Under the pieces are notes generated by a model. It searched no databases. It saw only the letters and a program-made list of their open reading frames with translations, and was not told the origin of the DNA. Of a DNA stretch of 64,000 nucleotides, positions 1-10,897 are shown piece by piece; within the stretch, counting starts at the first letter, position 1; every line of letters begins with the position of its first letter. A program made the translations under genes and the position numbers. This stretch comes from Moringa oleifera (taxonomy: Eukaryota > Streptophyta > Magnoliopsida > Brassicales > Moringaceae), in NCBI GenBank assembly GCA_021397835.1, contig JAJFZO010000229.1, forward strand, positions 5,838,501 to 5,902,500, written 5' to 3'.

Positions 1-430
1 CCGAGACATGCCTCCCATGCCCAAGGTCCGTGCGATGCGACTCCCCTGGCTCACTCGCTGAGCACAATGTCGAGGGGCAGGGATGTGGGGGCTGGCTCGC
101 GATGGGCGCCCATGGCTTGGCTGGTGCGACCACTGCTACCGCACGATGGGCAAGCAACCCATGCCGTGCCAGCTGGGGGCTGCCAAGGCATGCCTCCCAT
201 GCCCTGGGTCCATGCGACGTGGCTCCCCTAGCTCCCTCCCTGGGCACCATGTCGAGGGTCAAGGACGAGGGGGCTAGCAAGTGATGGGCACCAGTGACCT
301 GGCTGGTGCACCCACCGCTGCCACACGCTGGGCAAGCAGCCCATGCCGTGCCTGCTTGGGCTGTCGAGGCATGCCTCCCGTGCCTAGTGTCCGTGTGATG
401 CGGCTCCCCTGGCTCGCTCACTGGGTAGCC
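1..430. repeat. IGS satellite array a (right edge)
   Basis: About two and a half GC-rich monomers of the ~180-bp IGS repeat. The landmarks in order are CTCGCTGGGCAC, GAGGGGCAGGGACGAGGGGG, GGCTGGCTCGCGATGGG, CACGCTGGGCAAGCAGCCC and GGCATGCCTCCCGTGCCCAGG. The array abuts the 3' spacer of the first 26S copy, as IGS repeats should. It runs off the left edge of the window. No gene is present; the short open frames here are repeat by-products. Confidence 0.9.
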
Positions 431-589
431 TAATGTTCCTGATATGTTTCCAAGTGTTTTGCCTTGTGTTTCTCATTCTCTACAAGCCCAAAGGACTTAC
501 TTCTTTTTCCATGTCATTATCTTGAGGGACGATTTCAGACCTCGGGGCATCGATTGCTGAAAAGAATGTGGTTGTGGGGGTTCAGGAGG
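431..589 (-). other. rDNA 3' spacer (3'ETS) fragment, copy 1
   Basis: This stretch lies between the IGS array and the 26S 3' end. It shares the ATATGTTTCCAAGTG and CAAGCCCAAAGGACTT segments with the spacers at 18481, 26668 and 55279. Relative to those it lacks roughly 85 bp at its left side, including the conserved ACTTTACCG start and the TATATATA tract. No terminator motif could be assigned. Confidence 0.75.
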
Positions 590-1130
590 GGGGGAGGGGA
601 CGAATCAAAGTGACAAAGGGGTGAATCTCTATGGATCATGAAAGCAAGGCCACTCTGCCACTTACAATACCCTGTTGCATATTTAAGTTGTCTGCAAAGG
701 ATTCTACCCGTCGCTCGGTGGGAATCACACTTCAAGGCAACCTACGAGTCTCCTCTATCGCGCGGGCTTAGCTAACGACACATGCCACTAGGGACCAGGA
801 GGCCCCTACTGCAGGTCGGTAATCAGGCGATGGGAGCATGCATCACTTCTAGCCGAAATTCTAACTTAGAGCCGTTTAGTCATAATCCAACGCATGGTAG
901 CTTCGCGCCACTAGCTTTTCAACCAAGTGTGATGTCTCGTACTAGGTTGAATTACTATTGCGACGTAGGCATTAGTAGGGTAAAACTAACTTGTCTCATG
1001 ATGGTCTAAACCCAGCTTATGTACCCTATTGATGGGTGAACAATCCAACACTTGGTGAATTCTGCTTCACAATGATAGGAAGAGTTGACATCGAAGGATC
1101 AAAAAGTAACATCGTTATGAACACTTGGCT

Positions 1131-1173
<43 letters not shown>

Positions 1174-2642
1174 AGCTTCAAATTCTGAAGGTCTAAAGGA
1201 TCAATAGGCCACGCTTTCATGGTTCATATTCATACTAGAAATCAGAATCAAACGAGCTTTTACCCTTTTGTTCCACACGAGATTTCTGTTCTCGTTGAGC
1301 TCATCTTAGGACACCTACGTTATCTTTTAACAGATATGCCATCCCAGCCAAACTCCCCACCTGACAATGTCTTTTGTTTACCTGCGCTTGGTTGAATTTC
1401 TTCACTTTGACATTCAGAGCACTGGGCAAAAATCACATTGCGTGAGCATCCGTAGGGACCATTGCAATGCTTTGTTTTAATTAAACAATCGGATTCCCCT
1501 TGTCTGTACCAATTCTAAGTTGGCTATTTGACTCTCCAGGGAGGCCCCCGAAGAAATCGTTCCCAGTCCATCCCCTAGTCAGCATGTGACGACCAGCTCT
1601 CACCGTGGGAGTAGCTCGAGCAGTCCACTGACAACCGACTGGTTTAAGACTAGGACCCCCGTGCCCAGTCCTCAGAGCCAATCCTTTTCCCGAGGTTACG
1701 GATCCACTTTGCCGACTTCCCTTGCCTACATTGTTCCATCGACCAGAGGCTATTCACCTTGGACACCTGATGTGGTTATGAGCACGACCGGGCGTGGGAA
1801 GCACTCGGATCTTTCAGATTTTCAAGGGCTGCTGGGGGCGCATCGAACTCCACGCGACGTGTGATGCTCTTCCATTCACTAGACCCTACCTCTGGTTAAG
1901 TCGTTTCTAGGGTGGGCAGGCTGTTAAACAGAAAGGATAACTCTTTCTACGGCCCTCGCCAATGTCTACGGACTCCTTAACATTACCGTCAGTCGCCACG
2001 TCCCAGTTCTAAAATTTTAACAGGATCCCCTTTTGAAGCTCACGCCGGGGCGCTATCTGACGGGCTTCTCCCATCTCTTAGGATCGACTAACCCATGTGC
2101 AAGTGCTGTTCACATGGAACCTTTTCCCTCTTCGGCCTTCAAAGTTCTCATTTGAATATTTACTACTATCACCAAGATCTGCACCAATGGTGGCTTCGCT
2201 CGGGCTCGTGCCCCGAGTTTTACAGCGACCACTGCGTCCTCTTACTCATTGGGGCTTGGCCCTTGCCCCAACGACCGGGTATAGGCATGCACTTCAGTGC
2301 CGTTCGTTTTTAGGGCTAGTTGATTTGGCAGGTGAGTTGTTACACACTCTTTAGCAGATTTCAACTTCCATGACCACCGTCCTACTGTCTTAATCAACCA
2401 ACAACCTTTATAGGTTCTAGGTTAGCGTGCAATTAGGCACTGTAACCTTGCTTCTGGTTCATCTCGTATCGCCAGTTTTGCTTACCAAAAATGACCCACT
2501 TGGAGCTCTCGATTTCGTGGGATGACTCAACGAAGCAGTTGCCTCGTACTACCTATTTAAAGTTTGAGAATAGATCGAGGGCATTACGCCTCCGATGCCT
2601 CTAATCATTGGTTTTACCTGATAGAACTCGCATCTGAGCTCT

Positions 2643-2678
<36 letters not shown>

Positions 2679-3244
2679 TAGATGGTTCGATTAGTCTTTC
2701 GCCCTTATACCCAAGTTAGACGAACGATTTGCACGTCAATATCGCTGCGGGCCTCCGCCAGAGTTTCCTCTGGCTTTGTCTCGCTCAGGCATATATCACC
2801 ATCTTTCGGGTCCTGATAGGCATGCTCGCACTCAAACCCTTCTTAAAAGATCAAGTTCGATCGATGGTGCACCTGTGAGGGATCTCACTACTCAGCTTCC
2901 TTATGCCTTACGGGTTTACTCATCTGTTGACTCGCATGCATGTCAAACTCCTTTGTCCATGTTTTAAGACAAGTCAAACAGGGAGCCCGTTGGCTGATGT
3001 TGGGACCCCACAAATGCCAAAGCATCGTCGCAATGGTACGCGCTGCCAGCCACGATCTCGACAATGACGTCTCCGCGAGTATATCAAAGGCTCGGGCTTA
3101 GGCTGCCATCACGATCTGCATCAATCCGCACCCCAAGTCGATCGACGGACCGGCTCGTGGCCATTCCACATTCGACTAAGGTGCATCGTCGGCCCCCATT
3201 CGCTTCCCTCCCGATAATTTGAAGCACTCTTTGACTCTCTTTTT

Positions 3245-3279
<35 letters not shown>

Positions 3280-3622
3280 CGTTATCGATCTCTCGCTCGT
3301 ATTTAGCCTTGGACGAAATTTATTGCCTTATTGAGGCTGCATTCCCAAATAATCCGACTCGTTGACAGCACCTCGTGCTGCAACAGGGTCCGAGCGAGAA
3401 GGAGCTCTCACCCTCTTCGGCACCCCTTTCCAAGGGACTTGGGCCCCGGTCCGTCGCTGAGGACGCTTCTCCAGACTATAATTCAGGGGGTCAAGGGCGC
3501 ACGATTTTCAAGCTAGGCTTTTTTCGGTTCGCTTGTTGTTACTAGGGGAATCCTTGTTAGTTTCTTTTCCTCTGCTTATTGATATGCTTAAACTCAGCGG
3601 GTGGTCTCGCCTGACCTGGGGT
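590..3622 (-). rRNA. 26S rRNA, degenerate copy 1 (internally deleted)
   Basis: Reverse-strand large-subunit rRNA. The gene 3' end lies at the run of G near 590 followed by ACGAATCAAAG. The 5' end lies at the region complementary to the classic ITS4 priming site (TTATTGATATGCTTAAACTCAGCGGG) near 3575-3605, running to GACCTGGGG at 3622. Length is about 3.03 kb against ~3.4 kb for plant 26S. About 355 bp are missing at ~1374 compared with copies 2 and 3. About 28 bp upstream of the sarcin-ricin loop (SRL) are also missing, so that region (around 930-943) is broken. Many CG-to-TG/CA changes are seen. It is a pseudogene by these criteria. Confidence 0.9.
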
Positions 3623-3842
3623 AGCACCTCGATCGATCGTTGGGTCCGTGAGCTGCGAGCGAGTGATACATGCATAAGGGAGCACGAGGCTTTCTCTATC
3701 ACTGCCAAGCCATGACGCGGTGTCACTCGAGGCCTTTTTTTAGGCCAACGGTAAGCAAAGGCGCACGGGAGGCCAACATCTACCCTGTGATGGTCCCTCC
3801 CCTCCCTGAAGGGAAGAGGGGGGATCGAGGGTGACGATGCTT
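3623..3842 (-). other. ITS2, copy 1
   Basis: The 220 bp between the 26S 5' end and the 5.8S gene. It is alignable with the three other ITS2 copies through shared blocks such as AGGCCAAC, CACGGGAGGCCAACATC and GTGATGG. Length is within the usual plant ITS2 range. Confidence 0.85.
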
Positions 3843-3916
3843 GACACCCAGGCAGACGTGTCCTTCACCTGATGGCTTCGGGCGCAACTTGCATTCAAAG
3901 ACTCGATGGTTCACGA

Positions 3917-3953
<37 letters not shown>

Positions 3954-4000
3954 ATTCTTCATCGATGCGAGAGCCAAGATATCCATTGTCGAGAGTCATT
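3843..4000 (-). rRNA. 5.8S rRNA, copy 1
   Basis: Full-length 5.8S on the minus strand (158 nt, close to the plant norm). It contains the conserved core ACTCGATGGTTCACG...CACCAAGTATCGCATTTCGCTAC...TTCATCGATGCGAGAGCC, read here as the complement. Substitutions are mostly CG to CA/TG, for example GCATTCAAAG where plants have GCGTTCAAAG. It lies between ITS2 and an ITS1 remnant, so it is part of a polycistronic 35S unit. The reading frame across it is not a gene. Confidence 0.93.
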
Positions 4001-4077
4001 TTAGACATCATTTAGGGACAGCACGACTGCTAGCTGCGCACCAAGATCAGGGTGACTGGGGCGTGATTTTTCATTCG
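4001..4077 (-). other. ITS1 remnant, copy 1
   Basis: The 5.8S-proximal ~77 bp of ITS1, matching copies 3 and 4 (GGGACGACACG..., GCGCACCAAGATC, TTTTTCATT). It stops abruptly and joins 18S sequence. About 170 bp of ITS1 and the 18S 3' end are deleted. Confidence 0.8.
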
Positions 4078-4127
4078 ACAAGGAGCTAATGACTCGCGCT
4101 TACTAGGAATTCCTCGTTAAAGACCAA

Positions 4128-4166
<39 letters not shown>

Positions 4167-4423
4167 TGATTACCCAGGCCTATCGGCCAAGGTTGTAAAC
4201 CCGTTGAATACATCGATGTAATGCGCGTGCGGCCCAAAACATCTAAGGGCATCATAGATCTTTTATTGCCTCAAACCTCCTTGGCCTAAACGGCCATAGT
4301 GCCTCTAAGAAGCCAGCCATAAAGGGTCACCTCCATGTAGCTAGTTAGCAGGTTGAGGTCTCGTTTGTTAATGGAATTAACCAGATAGATTGCTCTACCA
4401 ACTAAGAACGGCCATGCACCACC

Positions 4424-4490
<67 letters not shown>

Positions 4491-4541
4491 CTGTGTTGAG
4501 TCAAATTAACACGCAGGTTCCATTCTTGGTGGTGCCTTTTA

Positions 4542-4574
<33 letters not shown>

Positions 4575-4656
4575 TCTCCTCCCGGAACCCAAAGACTTTG
4601 ATTTGTCATAAGGTGCCAGCGAAGTCCTAAAAGCAACATTCGTTGATCCCTGGTTA

Positions 4657-4693
<37 letters not shown>

Positions 4694-4704
4694 ATCTTCG
4701 AGCA

Positions 4705-4736
<32 letters not shown>

Positions 4737-5351
4737 ATTGGCAAATGCTTTCGCAGTTGTTTGTCTTTCATAAATCCAAGAATTTCACCTCTGACTGTGA
4801 AATACGAATGCCCCCGATTGTCCCTATTAATCATTACTTCGATCCCAAAGGCTAATAGAATAAGATCGAAATCCTACGATGTTATCCCATGCTAATGTAT
4901 TCAGAGCGTAGGCTTGCTTTGAGCACTCTAATTTCTTCAAAGTAACAGCGCCGGAGGCACAACCCGACCAATTAAGGCTAAGAGCGCATCGTCGACAGTA
5001 GGGACGAACCAATCGGTGCACACCATAAGCGGACCGACCGACCCATCCCAAGGTCCAACTACGAGCTTTTTAACTGCAACAACTTAAATATACGCTAATG
5101 AAGCTGAAATTATTATGGCTACTGGCACCAGTCCTGCCCTCCAATGGATCCTTATTAAGGGATTTAGATTATACTCATTCCAATTACCAGACCTGAAGAG
5201 CCCGATATTGTTATTTATTATAACTACCTCCTCGTGTCAGGATTGGGTAATTTGCATGCCTGCTGCCTTCCTTTGATGTGGTAGCCATTTCTTAGGCTCT
5301 CTCTTCGGAATCGAACCCTAATTCTCCGTCACCCATCACCACCATTGTAGG
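4078..5351 (-). rRNA. 18S rRNA, degenerate copy 1 (3' portion, interrupted)
   Basis: Minus-strand 18S beginning inside the gene (GAGCTAATGACTCGCGCTTACTAGG); the normal 3' terminus is deleted. It runs to the retrotransposon at 5352. The 530-loop region near 5102-5128 is badly altered: TTATGG stands where copy 3 keeps CCGCGG. That argues strongly against function. The last five bases, GTAGG (5347-5351), are the target-site duplication of the inserted element. The 5' part is reduced to the stub at 11900-11916. Confidence 0.9.
5347..5351. repeat. Target-site duplication GTAGG, left
   Basis: Five-bp direct repeat flanking the chromovirus at 5352-11899; its partner is at 11900-11904. Five bp is the usual duplication size for Ty3/gypsy integration. 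Confidence 0.9.
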
Positions 5352-6361
5352 TGTAACACCGTCAGTTATGGGATTAGCGCAACTCTAGTGTGATGGCGCT
5401 AGATGCATCCACCTAAGCAGCCCAACTTTTTAAGCTCATACCAAAAGAAGAATAAGAGTCAACAATGCGAAACGCAAAGTAAGAAGACGGTATTACGGGA
5501 ACTCTTTCTCAACCTTTTTTGAAAATAAAGGAACTCTTTACAAAAGAAAGGTCTCTCTCTAAAAGCACCCAAACCCTCTAGCTACCCACACAGTTGAGTT
5601 TGTATTACTCGATGTGTTTACAACTGAACCCAACCCCCTTTTTTATACTAGTTGAGTAGTGTCCTACTCAAACACTCCCTCTTAATTATCCCATGTTTTT
5701 CGGATAGGCCACCCAATCTTGATCACAAATCTTTATCTCATTGAGGCATATCTTCAAAGTTTGGATAGCATCCTTCTCCCGCAAGGACTCTCCTTGAGTC
5801 AAGGATCTCATCTCCTTTGAAGTCTTCTCCAAGCCTCGTTATCCGCTTTCAACCAGTTTGGATAAGCTTGAGGAAGTGGTTTCCATTCAGAGCCTTATCT
5901 CCCTTGGCTTTGAGGATAGACATCTCTTCCTTATCCTTTTATCACCTTGATCGTCCTCTTACCAACAGCCATATCTTTTCTTTGTGGAATATTTTCGCTT
6001 GCTGGATTTTCCATTCATGCCAAGTTAGGTTCCTAGATTCTACCTTATGTTCCCGTCACTAGACATATTCGCACCACCATGTGTTGGTGCTTGCTTGAGG
6101 CATCTCTGCCGCTTCCCCCTTAAGCGGGCTTATGGGTCTATTTATGTGCTTCATCCCTCGCTCCACAATGTTCCCAACTCATTAGCGAATCTCGCCACTA
6201 CAAGTACAAAATTCGATTTGTCACCAAGTCTCTTGCATTTGTTTTCATATCTAACTCATGCATTTTTGCCTTGCTAGCGTGGTCCTCCACACTTATAGGT
6301 CTGGGCATGGAGCAAGACTCACCATGCTTATGCCTTGATACTTACATTCAAGGGTCTGACA
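5352..6361 (-). repeat. 3' LTR of element A
   Basis: 1010 bp, beginning TGTAACACCG and ending GGGTCTGACA on the plus strand (TG...CA ends). It matches the 5' LTR at 10898-11899. It has a single copy of the ~46-bp GATAGCATCCTTCTCC...GTCAAGGATCT unit near 5765-5812, unlike the expanded LTRs of element C. Confidence 0.9.
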
Positions 6362-6374
6362 AACCACCCCCACC
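6362..6374 (-). other. Polypurine tract of element A
   Basis: Immediately inside the 3' LTR; reads GGTGGGGGTGGTT on the coding strand. Position and purine content fit the plus-strand priming site of an LTR retrotransposon. Confidence 0.75.
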
Positions 6375-6929
6375 AGAAGAGCCCGACGCCCTCGTCGGCT
6401 TAGTGTTGTGAAACACTCTGTTCTTGTCTCCAATTGCCACAATGTGGTATTTTTTTTCCCAACTCACATCCACGTCATTGGTGCCTTTCCACTGGACTAA
6501 GTAGTATGTCCTCCGATTCATCATACTATAGCCCTCTGTTCGATGATCAAGGATTTTCTTTATTTCCTTGTCAAATTGAACTCGAGTTATCGGCGATGCA
6601 TGCTTAGCCTGCTTGCATTTGTGATCGGCATCTTCCTGAAACTCTTTGAGGAAGCTTATGTGGAATGTTGGGTGCATCTTTAGATGTTGCGGCAGCTTTA
6701 ACCTGTAAGTTATTGCTTTAACTTTCTTCTCTATCTTAAATGGTCCATCATACCTTGTGATAAGGCCTCGATGAACTCCCTTTTTCGTGATTTTCTTCCA
6801 AATTTGAGGTGTCAGCTTCAGTAGCACCTTGTCCCCAACTTGGAACTCAGCATCACGTCTCTTTTTATCAGCATATTTCTTCATATGCCTCTGTACCTTA
6901 AAAGGGCTATCCCTCGCTTGGTCAATCAA
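6375..6929 (-). pseudogene. Integrase C-terminal region and chromodomain, element A
   Basis: An open frame of about 190 codons. Its first part carries the integrase C-terminal GPY/F-like module (FQVGDKVLLKL, then RYDGPFKI and HPTFHISFLKEF). The last ~60 residues carry a chromodomain (RRTYYLVQWKGTNDVDVSWE), which in chromoviruses binds histone marks and guides integration. The end of the chromodomain differs from the LWQFEDQI seen at 63306-63464, which suggests a local frameshift here. It is separated from the integrase core by another frameshift or stop near 6925. Confidence 0.85.
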
Positions 6930-7500
6930 CTCTTGCTTGTCCTAAGAATAGCAGTAGGCTGCTGAAGCTCCCTTGGCTCCTCTGCTTGGCTATCTCATGG
7001 GGCGTCATTGGTTGTTGCCTGAAAGCTACCTCTGCGGGACTTAGACTTGTCGATGACGAGCGATGGATGTTGTAGCAAAATTGCGCTACATCCAACAATT
7101 CAAGCCAATCTCTTTGGCTTGCAGTCACGTAGTGCTACAAATACTCCTCCAACAAGCTATTTACCCTCTCTGTTTGACCGTCTGTCTGTGAACGGTTTGT
7201 TGTGGAGAATTTAAGTTCTATTCCCATCATGTTTAGCAACACTATCTAGAATCTTCCCATGAATCTAGCATCTTTGTCACTCATAATGTCTTTCGGTAAC
7301 CCAAATAACTTAACAACATATTTGGAAAACATCTCGGCGGCCATATCAGTTGGGCACACTCAAGTAATAGAAACAAAGATAGCCTACTTTGAGAACCTAT
7401 CAACAATTACCATTATAGCGGATAATCCTTTTAACTTTGGGAAGCCCATAATGAAATCCATCGACACCGACTCCCATGGGTGTTCCGGAATGGGCAAGGG
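6930..7500 (-). pseudogene. Integrase catalytic core remnant, element A
   Basis: Reverse-strand translation in pieces gives DIMSDKDARF (the second-Asp region), SQTDGQTERVN (the Glu region) and ASQRDWLELLDVAQFCYN. These are typical of the Ty3/gypsy integrase core. Stops and frame changes break it, and the first catalytic Asp and zinc-binding HHCC are not clearly readable. In the working enzyme this domain joins retrotransposon DNA to the target. Confidence 0.8.
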
Positions 7501-7854
7501 TTAGAGCAAACCCCCTTCCCTCCTTCTATCCGTTTTATCCTATTGGTATACTAAGCATGTACGAACATAGGCCTCCACATCTTCCATCAACTTGGGCCAA
7601 TAATAGTCTCTTGTCAGTAGCGCGAGCATCCTCTCGATGCTCGGATGACCTGCCCATAGCGGGTCATGGGTTTCCCTCAGCAATTGTTTTTGAAGTCCTC
7701 CAGACTTAGGCACAAATAGTCTGTCTTCTCAAGCATATAGGAACCCATCCTCGATCCAATATCTTCAAATCAAGCCTTTGCTCACCTCCTCCATGAGTCG
7801 GGCATATTCAATATCTTTCCCAGCTACCGATCTTATTTGCTCGAGTAAGTCTCT
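7501..7854 (-). pseudogene. RNase H-integrase linker, element A (decayed)
   Basis: Reverse-strand pol sequence between RNase H and the integrase core. It is alignable base for base with 41502-41757 in fragment D. It should encode the connection and the HHCC region of integrase, but no open frame of useful length remains. Confidence 0.6.
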
Positions 7855-8220
7855 CTAGACACCCGTCAAAGTAGCCACATAAGTTTGTAGTTCTACGCAG
7901 CTTGGTGCATCAGCAGCAATGTTTTGTTGGCCTGGTTTGTGTTCCCACACAAAATCAAACTCCGCCAATAACTCTTGCCATCTTGCTTGTTTCGAAGATA
8001 GCTTTTTCTGCGAGCAAAAATAGGTATTAGTGACATTGTTAGTAATTACCTTAAATTTTGTCCCAAGCAAGTGATGCTGCCATGTCCCTAGGCAATGGAC
8101 AACAGCCGTTATCTCTTTTTCATGAGTCCAACAACGCTGCTCTGCATCCTTGAGTTTTTGACTCTCGAATGCCACGGGATGGCCATTCTACACTAACACG
8201 GCTCCGATTGCTCGATCAGA
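7855..8220 (-). pseudogene. RNase H domain, element A
   Basis: Contains VAFESQKL-like, THEKEITAVVHCLGTWQHHLLG and FDFVWEHKPGQQNIAADA segments characteristic of gypsy RNase H, which removes the RNA strand during reverse transcription. The conserved TD motif reads TN (VITNNV), so a catalytic Asp is probably lost. It lies directly downstream of RT in pol order. Confidence 0.85.
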
Positions 8221-8469
8221 AGTGTCTGTGACTACCTTGAATGGCTCTTCAAAGTTTGTAGGGACAGTACTAGTTCCGAGGCTACTGCCTGTTTTAATCC
8301 CTCAAAAGCCTTGTTGCATTCATTGGTCCACACCCACGGGCTATCTTTCTTTAGCAAGTCCGTCAAAGGGTTGCTCTTGCTCGAGTATCCTTTGATAAAT
8401 TGTCTGTAATAGTTTGTGAGCCTAAGGAATGATCACAATTCAGCAACTTTTCATGGGGCTGGCCACTCC

Positions 8470-9104
8470 ATGGTGGCTTTCACTTTTCTTTCATTCCTCT
8501 GTATCTGTCCGTTCTCGATCTAAGGTCCCAAGAATGGCACTTCTTTCTTGTAAAACTTGCATTTTTCCTTCTTGATGTACAACTGGTGCTCTCGTAGCCA
8601 TATCAATACTTCCTGTAAATGCTTTGTGTGGTCGTCTAGGGTCTCGCTATAGACCACAACATCATCCAAGTAGACTACCACAAACTTGTCCAAAAACTCA
8701 AATAATATGTCATTCGTAAGATTACAAAAAGTAACAGGCGCATTGGTTAGCCCGAAGGGCATCACCATGAACTCATAAGAGCTGTGCTTTATGACGCATG
8801 TTGTTTTTGCTTTGTCCCCCTCAGCTATTCTGACTTGCCAGTATCTTGACCGTAAGTCTAGCTTCATAAAGTACTAGTCCCTTGATAACCGATCAAATAA
8901 GTTAGCAACGTTTGGCACTATATATTTGTTCTTTACCGTTACCTTGTTTAATGCTCGATAATCGACGCACATCCTCAGTGAGCCATATTGTTTTCACTGG
9001 AATAGCACAGGTGCAACATAAGGGGCCTTTGACGGTTGAATGAAACCTGCTTCCAACAACTCGTCTAGTTGCTTCTGTAATTCAACTAGTTCCGACGGGG
9101 GCAT
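8470..9104 (-). pseudogene. Reverse transcriptase domain, element A
   Basis: Key motifs are KLDLRSRYWQ, MPFGLTNAPVTF and the catalytic YLDD in VVVYLDDVVVYSETL. The open part spans 8520-8867, with an in-frame stop just upstream at the FMKLDL segment and further breaks around 8880-9100. The family synthesises element cDNA from genomic RNA. The catalytic YLDD is preserved although the frame is not. Confidence 0.9.
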
Positions 9105-9848
9105 TCAATATGGTGCTTCAGCAGGGGGTCTAGCACCCGAAAGTAACTCGAACATATGATCAACATTCCTCCTCAGAGGCAATGTCTTGGGGAGCTTTGG
9201 TGGCATCATGTTGCTGAATTCCCTCAACACATCAGCGATCTTGTCGGGCACCTCTACAACCTGATCTGGTTTTGCCTCAAATAGTGCTGCCACCATCGTC
9301 ACTTCACCCTTATGCAGTCCAGACTTTAGTTACTTTGTAGATTGCAACCCAATTTGTTTCTTATCTAACGAAAGCTCTCTTGCTGCTTCGGTTCTGATTA
9401 GGCTCAGGGCTCGCTCATCAGCCACGAGTAGTCCACCTAAGTGGGGCATCACCGATGCCTTGGCTTGTTTGAAGAATTCTAAACCCAAGATAACATCAAA
9501 GTCATCTAACTGAGTTATCATGAAGTTGGACGTACCTTTCCATTCGCCTACCTCAAGGGTTGTAGTGGCAGCTTTGTATATTGCCTTCGCCTCAGCATTC
9601 ACTGCTTTGAACTTGACCGAGGCTGGAGAAAGCTTAAGCCCGAGCTTTCCTACTTCTCTTTCCACGATGAAATTATTAGTAGCTCCCGTATCCAACATTG
9701 CCATTGCATCGTTCCCGTTTACCTTCACCGGGACATAGATCAACCCTTTTTGAAAGTTCTTGGGTGTGATCGCATTCAGCAGCTGGATTGAATTCACTCG
9801 AGTTGTGGCATTCCCTTCCTTTTCCTCGAAGGAATCCTCTGCTGCCAT
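9105..9848 (-). pseudogene. Aspartic protease and linker to RT, element A
   Basis: The open frame 9330-9848 contains AMLDTGATNNFI; DTGA is the retropepsin active-site motif, preceded by hydrophobic LIYVPVKVNG. A stop at about 9327 separates it from a second piece (9105-9302) ending in RRNVDHMFELLSGARPPAEAPY, the usual lead-in to RT. The protease matures the gag-pol polyprotein. In the copy at 62223-62891 the zinc knuckle and protease are in one frame, so the break before 9848 is secondary. Confidence 0.88.
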
Positions 9849-9856
9849 GAGCGCTG

Positions 9857-10822
9857 CTAACTTCTGCTTCGAGGACAGTCGTGTGCTCTACGTGGCCCGT
9901 TGCATAAGAAGCAACCCCCTTGGTCCACACTCTTTCCCTTTTCCTTCAAAGGGGATGAGCCCCGAGGCTTGCTGGACTCAGCATTCTTCTTTTTCTTGCC
10001 CTTACCATTGGGCTTTTTCATCTCTTTTCCAGCCTTCCCTCGTTTCTCACCTTTCTTTTTGGGAGCACCACCCGTATACTTGAAATCTACCAAGCTATCC
10101 GCCACGAAAAATGTTGAGGGCAAATCTTGGACACCTTGCTGCCTCAGTTCTGCTTGAGCCCACGGCTGCAAGCCTGATAGAAAGTTAAACAACTTATCCT
10201 CCTCTAACATGTTCTTGATGTCTAGCATCAGTGAACTGAACTCCTTGACGAAGGCACGCACTGAACCTGTCTGCTTCAGGTGTTTTAGTTGTTCCTTAGC
10301 CATGAATGAGGTGTTACATGGCAGGAATTGCTCCTTCAATTCCCTTTTGAGTGCCTCCCACGAATCAATGTTAGACCTTCCCATGATAGCGTCATCCTGC
10401 ATACGGGTGCGCCACCACAAGTTAGCATCACCAGATAAGTACATGGATGTGATCATTACCTGATCATTTTTAGGCACTCTGGTAGCTTTGAAGTACTACT
10501 CCATATCCCACAAGAAGTTCTCCAACTCCTTGGCGTTTCTCTCTCTAGAGAACGGCTTTGGTTCTGGCACCTTCAGCTTAGCCACAGTAGAGTCTGCTCC
10601 TACTGTTGATGTATGGGCAGCCCTTTTCAGCAACACAATCTCGGTCTCATGGCTCTTCACAGTCTCTTTGAGGTTTCTTATGTCCTCCGCCATCGAGGAC
10701 TGTCGCTGGGCGATTATCTCCATCAACTCAGCTAGCATGCATGTTGATCCCTCTGTCAGTGCACCAATGATCTCTTTCAACCGAGTGACACGCTCTTGCA
10801 TTGACTCACTCCCTCCTGGCAT
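9857..10822 (-). pseudogene. Gag, element A (stop and frameshift)
   Basis: Two frames, 10496-10822 and 9857-10477. The N-terminal part has heptad-like leucines (coiled coil likely). The middle has the gag signature (GDANLWWRTRMQDD, FLPCNTSFMAKEQLKHL). A lysine-rich tract precedes a zinc knuckle CFLCNGPRRAHDC, where the metal-binding His of the CX2CX3HX4C pattern is Arg. A TAG at 10496-10498 replaces a Gln codon (CAG in element E). A 1-nt loss after the knuckle shifts the frame before the protease. Gag would form the particle that packages element RNA. Confidence 0.9.
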
Positions 10823-10882
10823 AAGGCCTTGGCAGCGATAAGATCAACCACGAGTTTGAGAGAAAGTGGTGATCGAAATCGC

Positions 10883-10894
10883 GCTCTGATACCA
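10883..10894 (-). promoter_or_regulatory. Primer-binding site (tRNA-iMet), element A
   Basis: Reads TGGTATCAGAGC on the coding strand, three bases inside the 5' LTR. This is the standard plant primer site complementary to the 3' end of initiator methionine tRNA. Confidence 0.93.
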
Positions 10895-10897
10895 AAC

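Noticed and set aside
3780..3986. 68-codon frame with a repeatedly annotated protein-like sequence
   Set aside because: It lies in the sense of 5.8S rRNA. It is a well-known type of false protein call from rDNA.
5817..6277. Plus-strand frames in the LTR regions (also near 11384, 32950 and 36263)
   Set aside because: They recur only because LTRs recur. They are antisense to the element and carry no recognisable family.
9520..10841. Plus-strand frames opposite gag and protease
   Set aside because: Antisense shadows of the gag-pol region, whose minus-strand translation has clear DTGA, zinc-knuckle and gag motifs.
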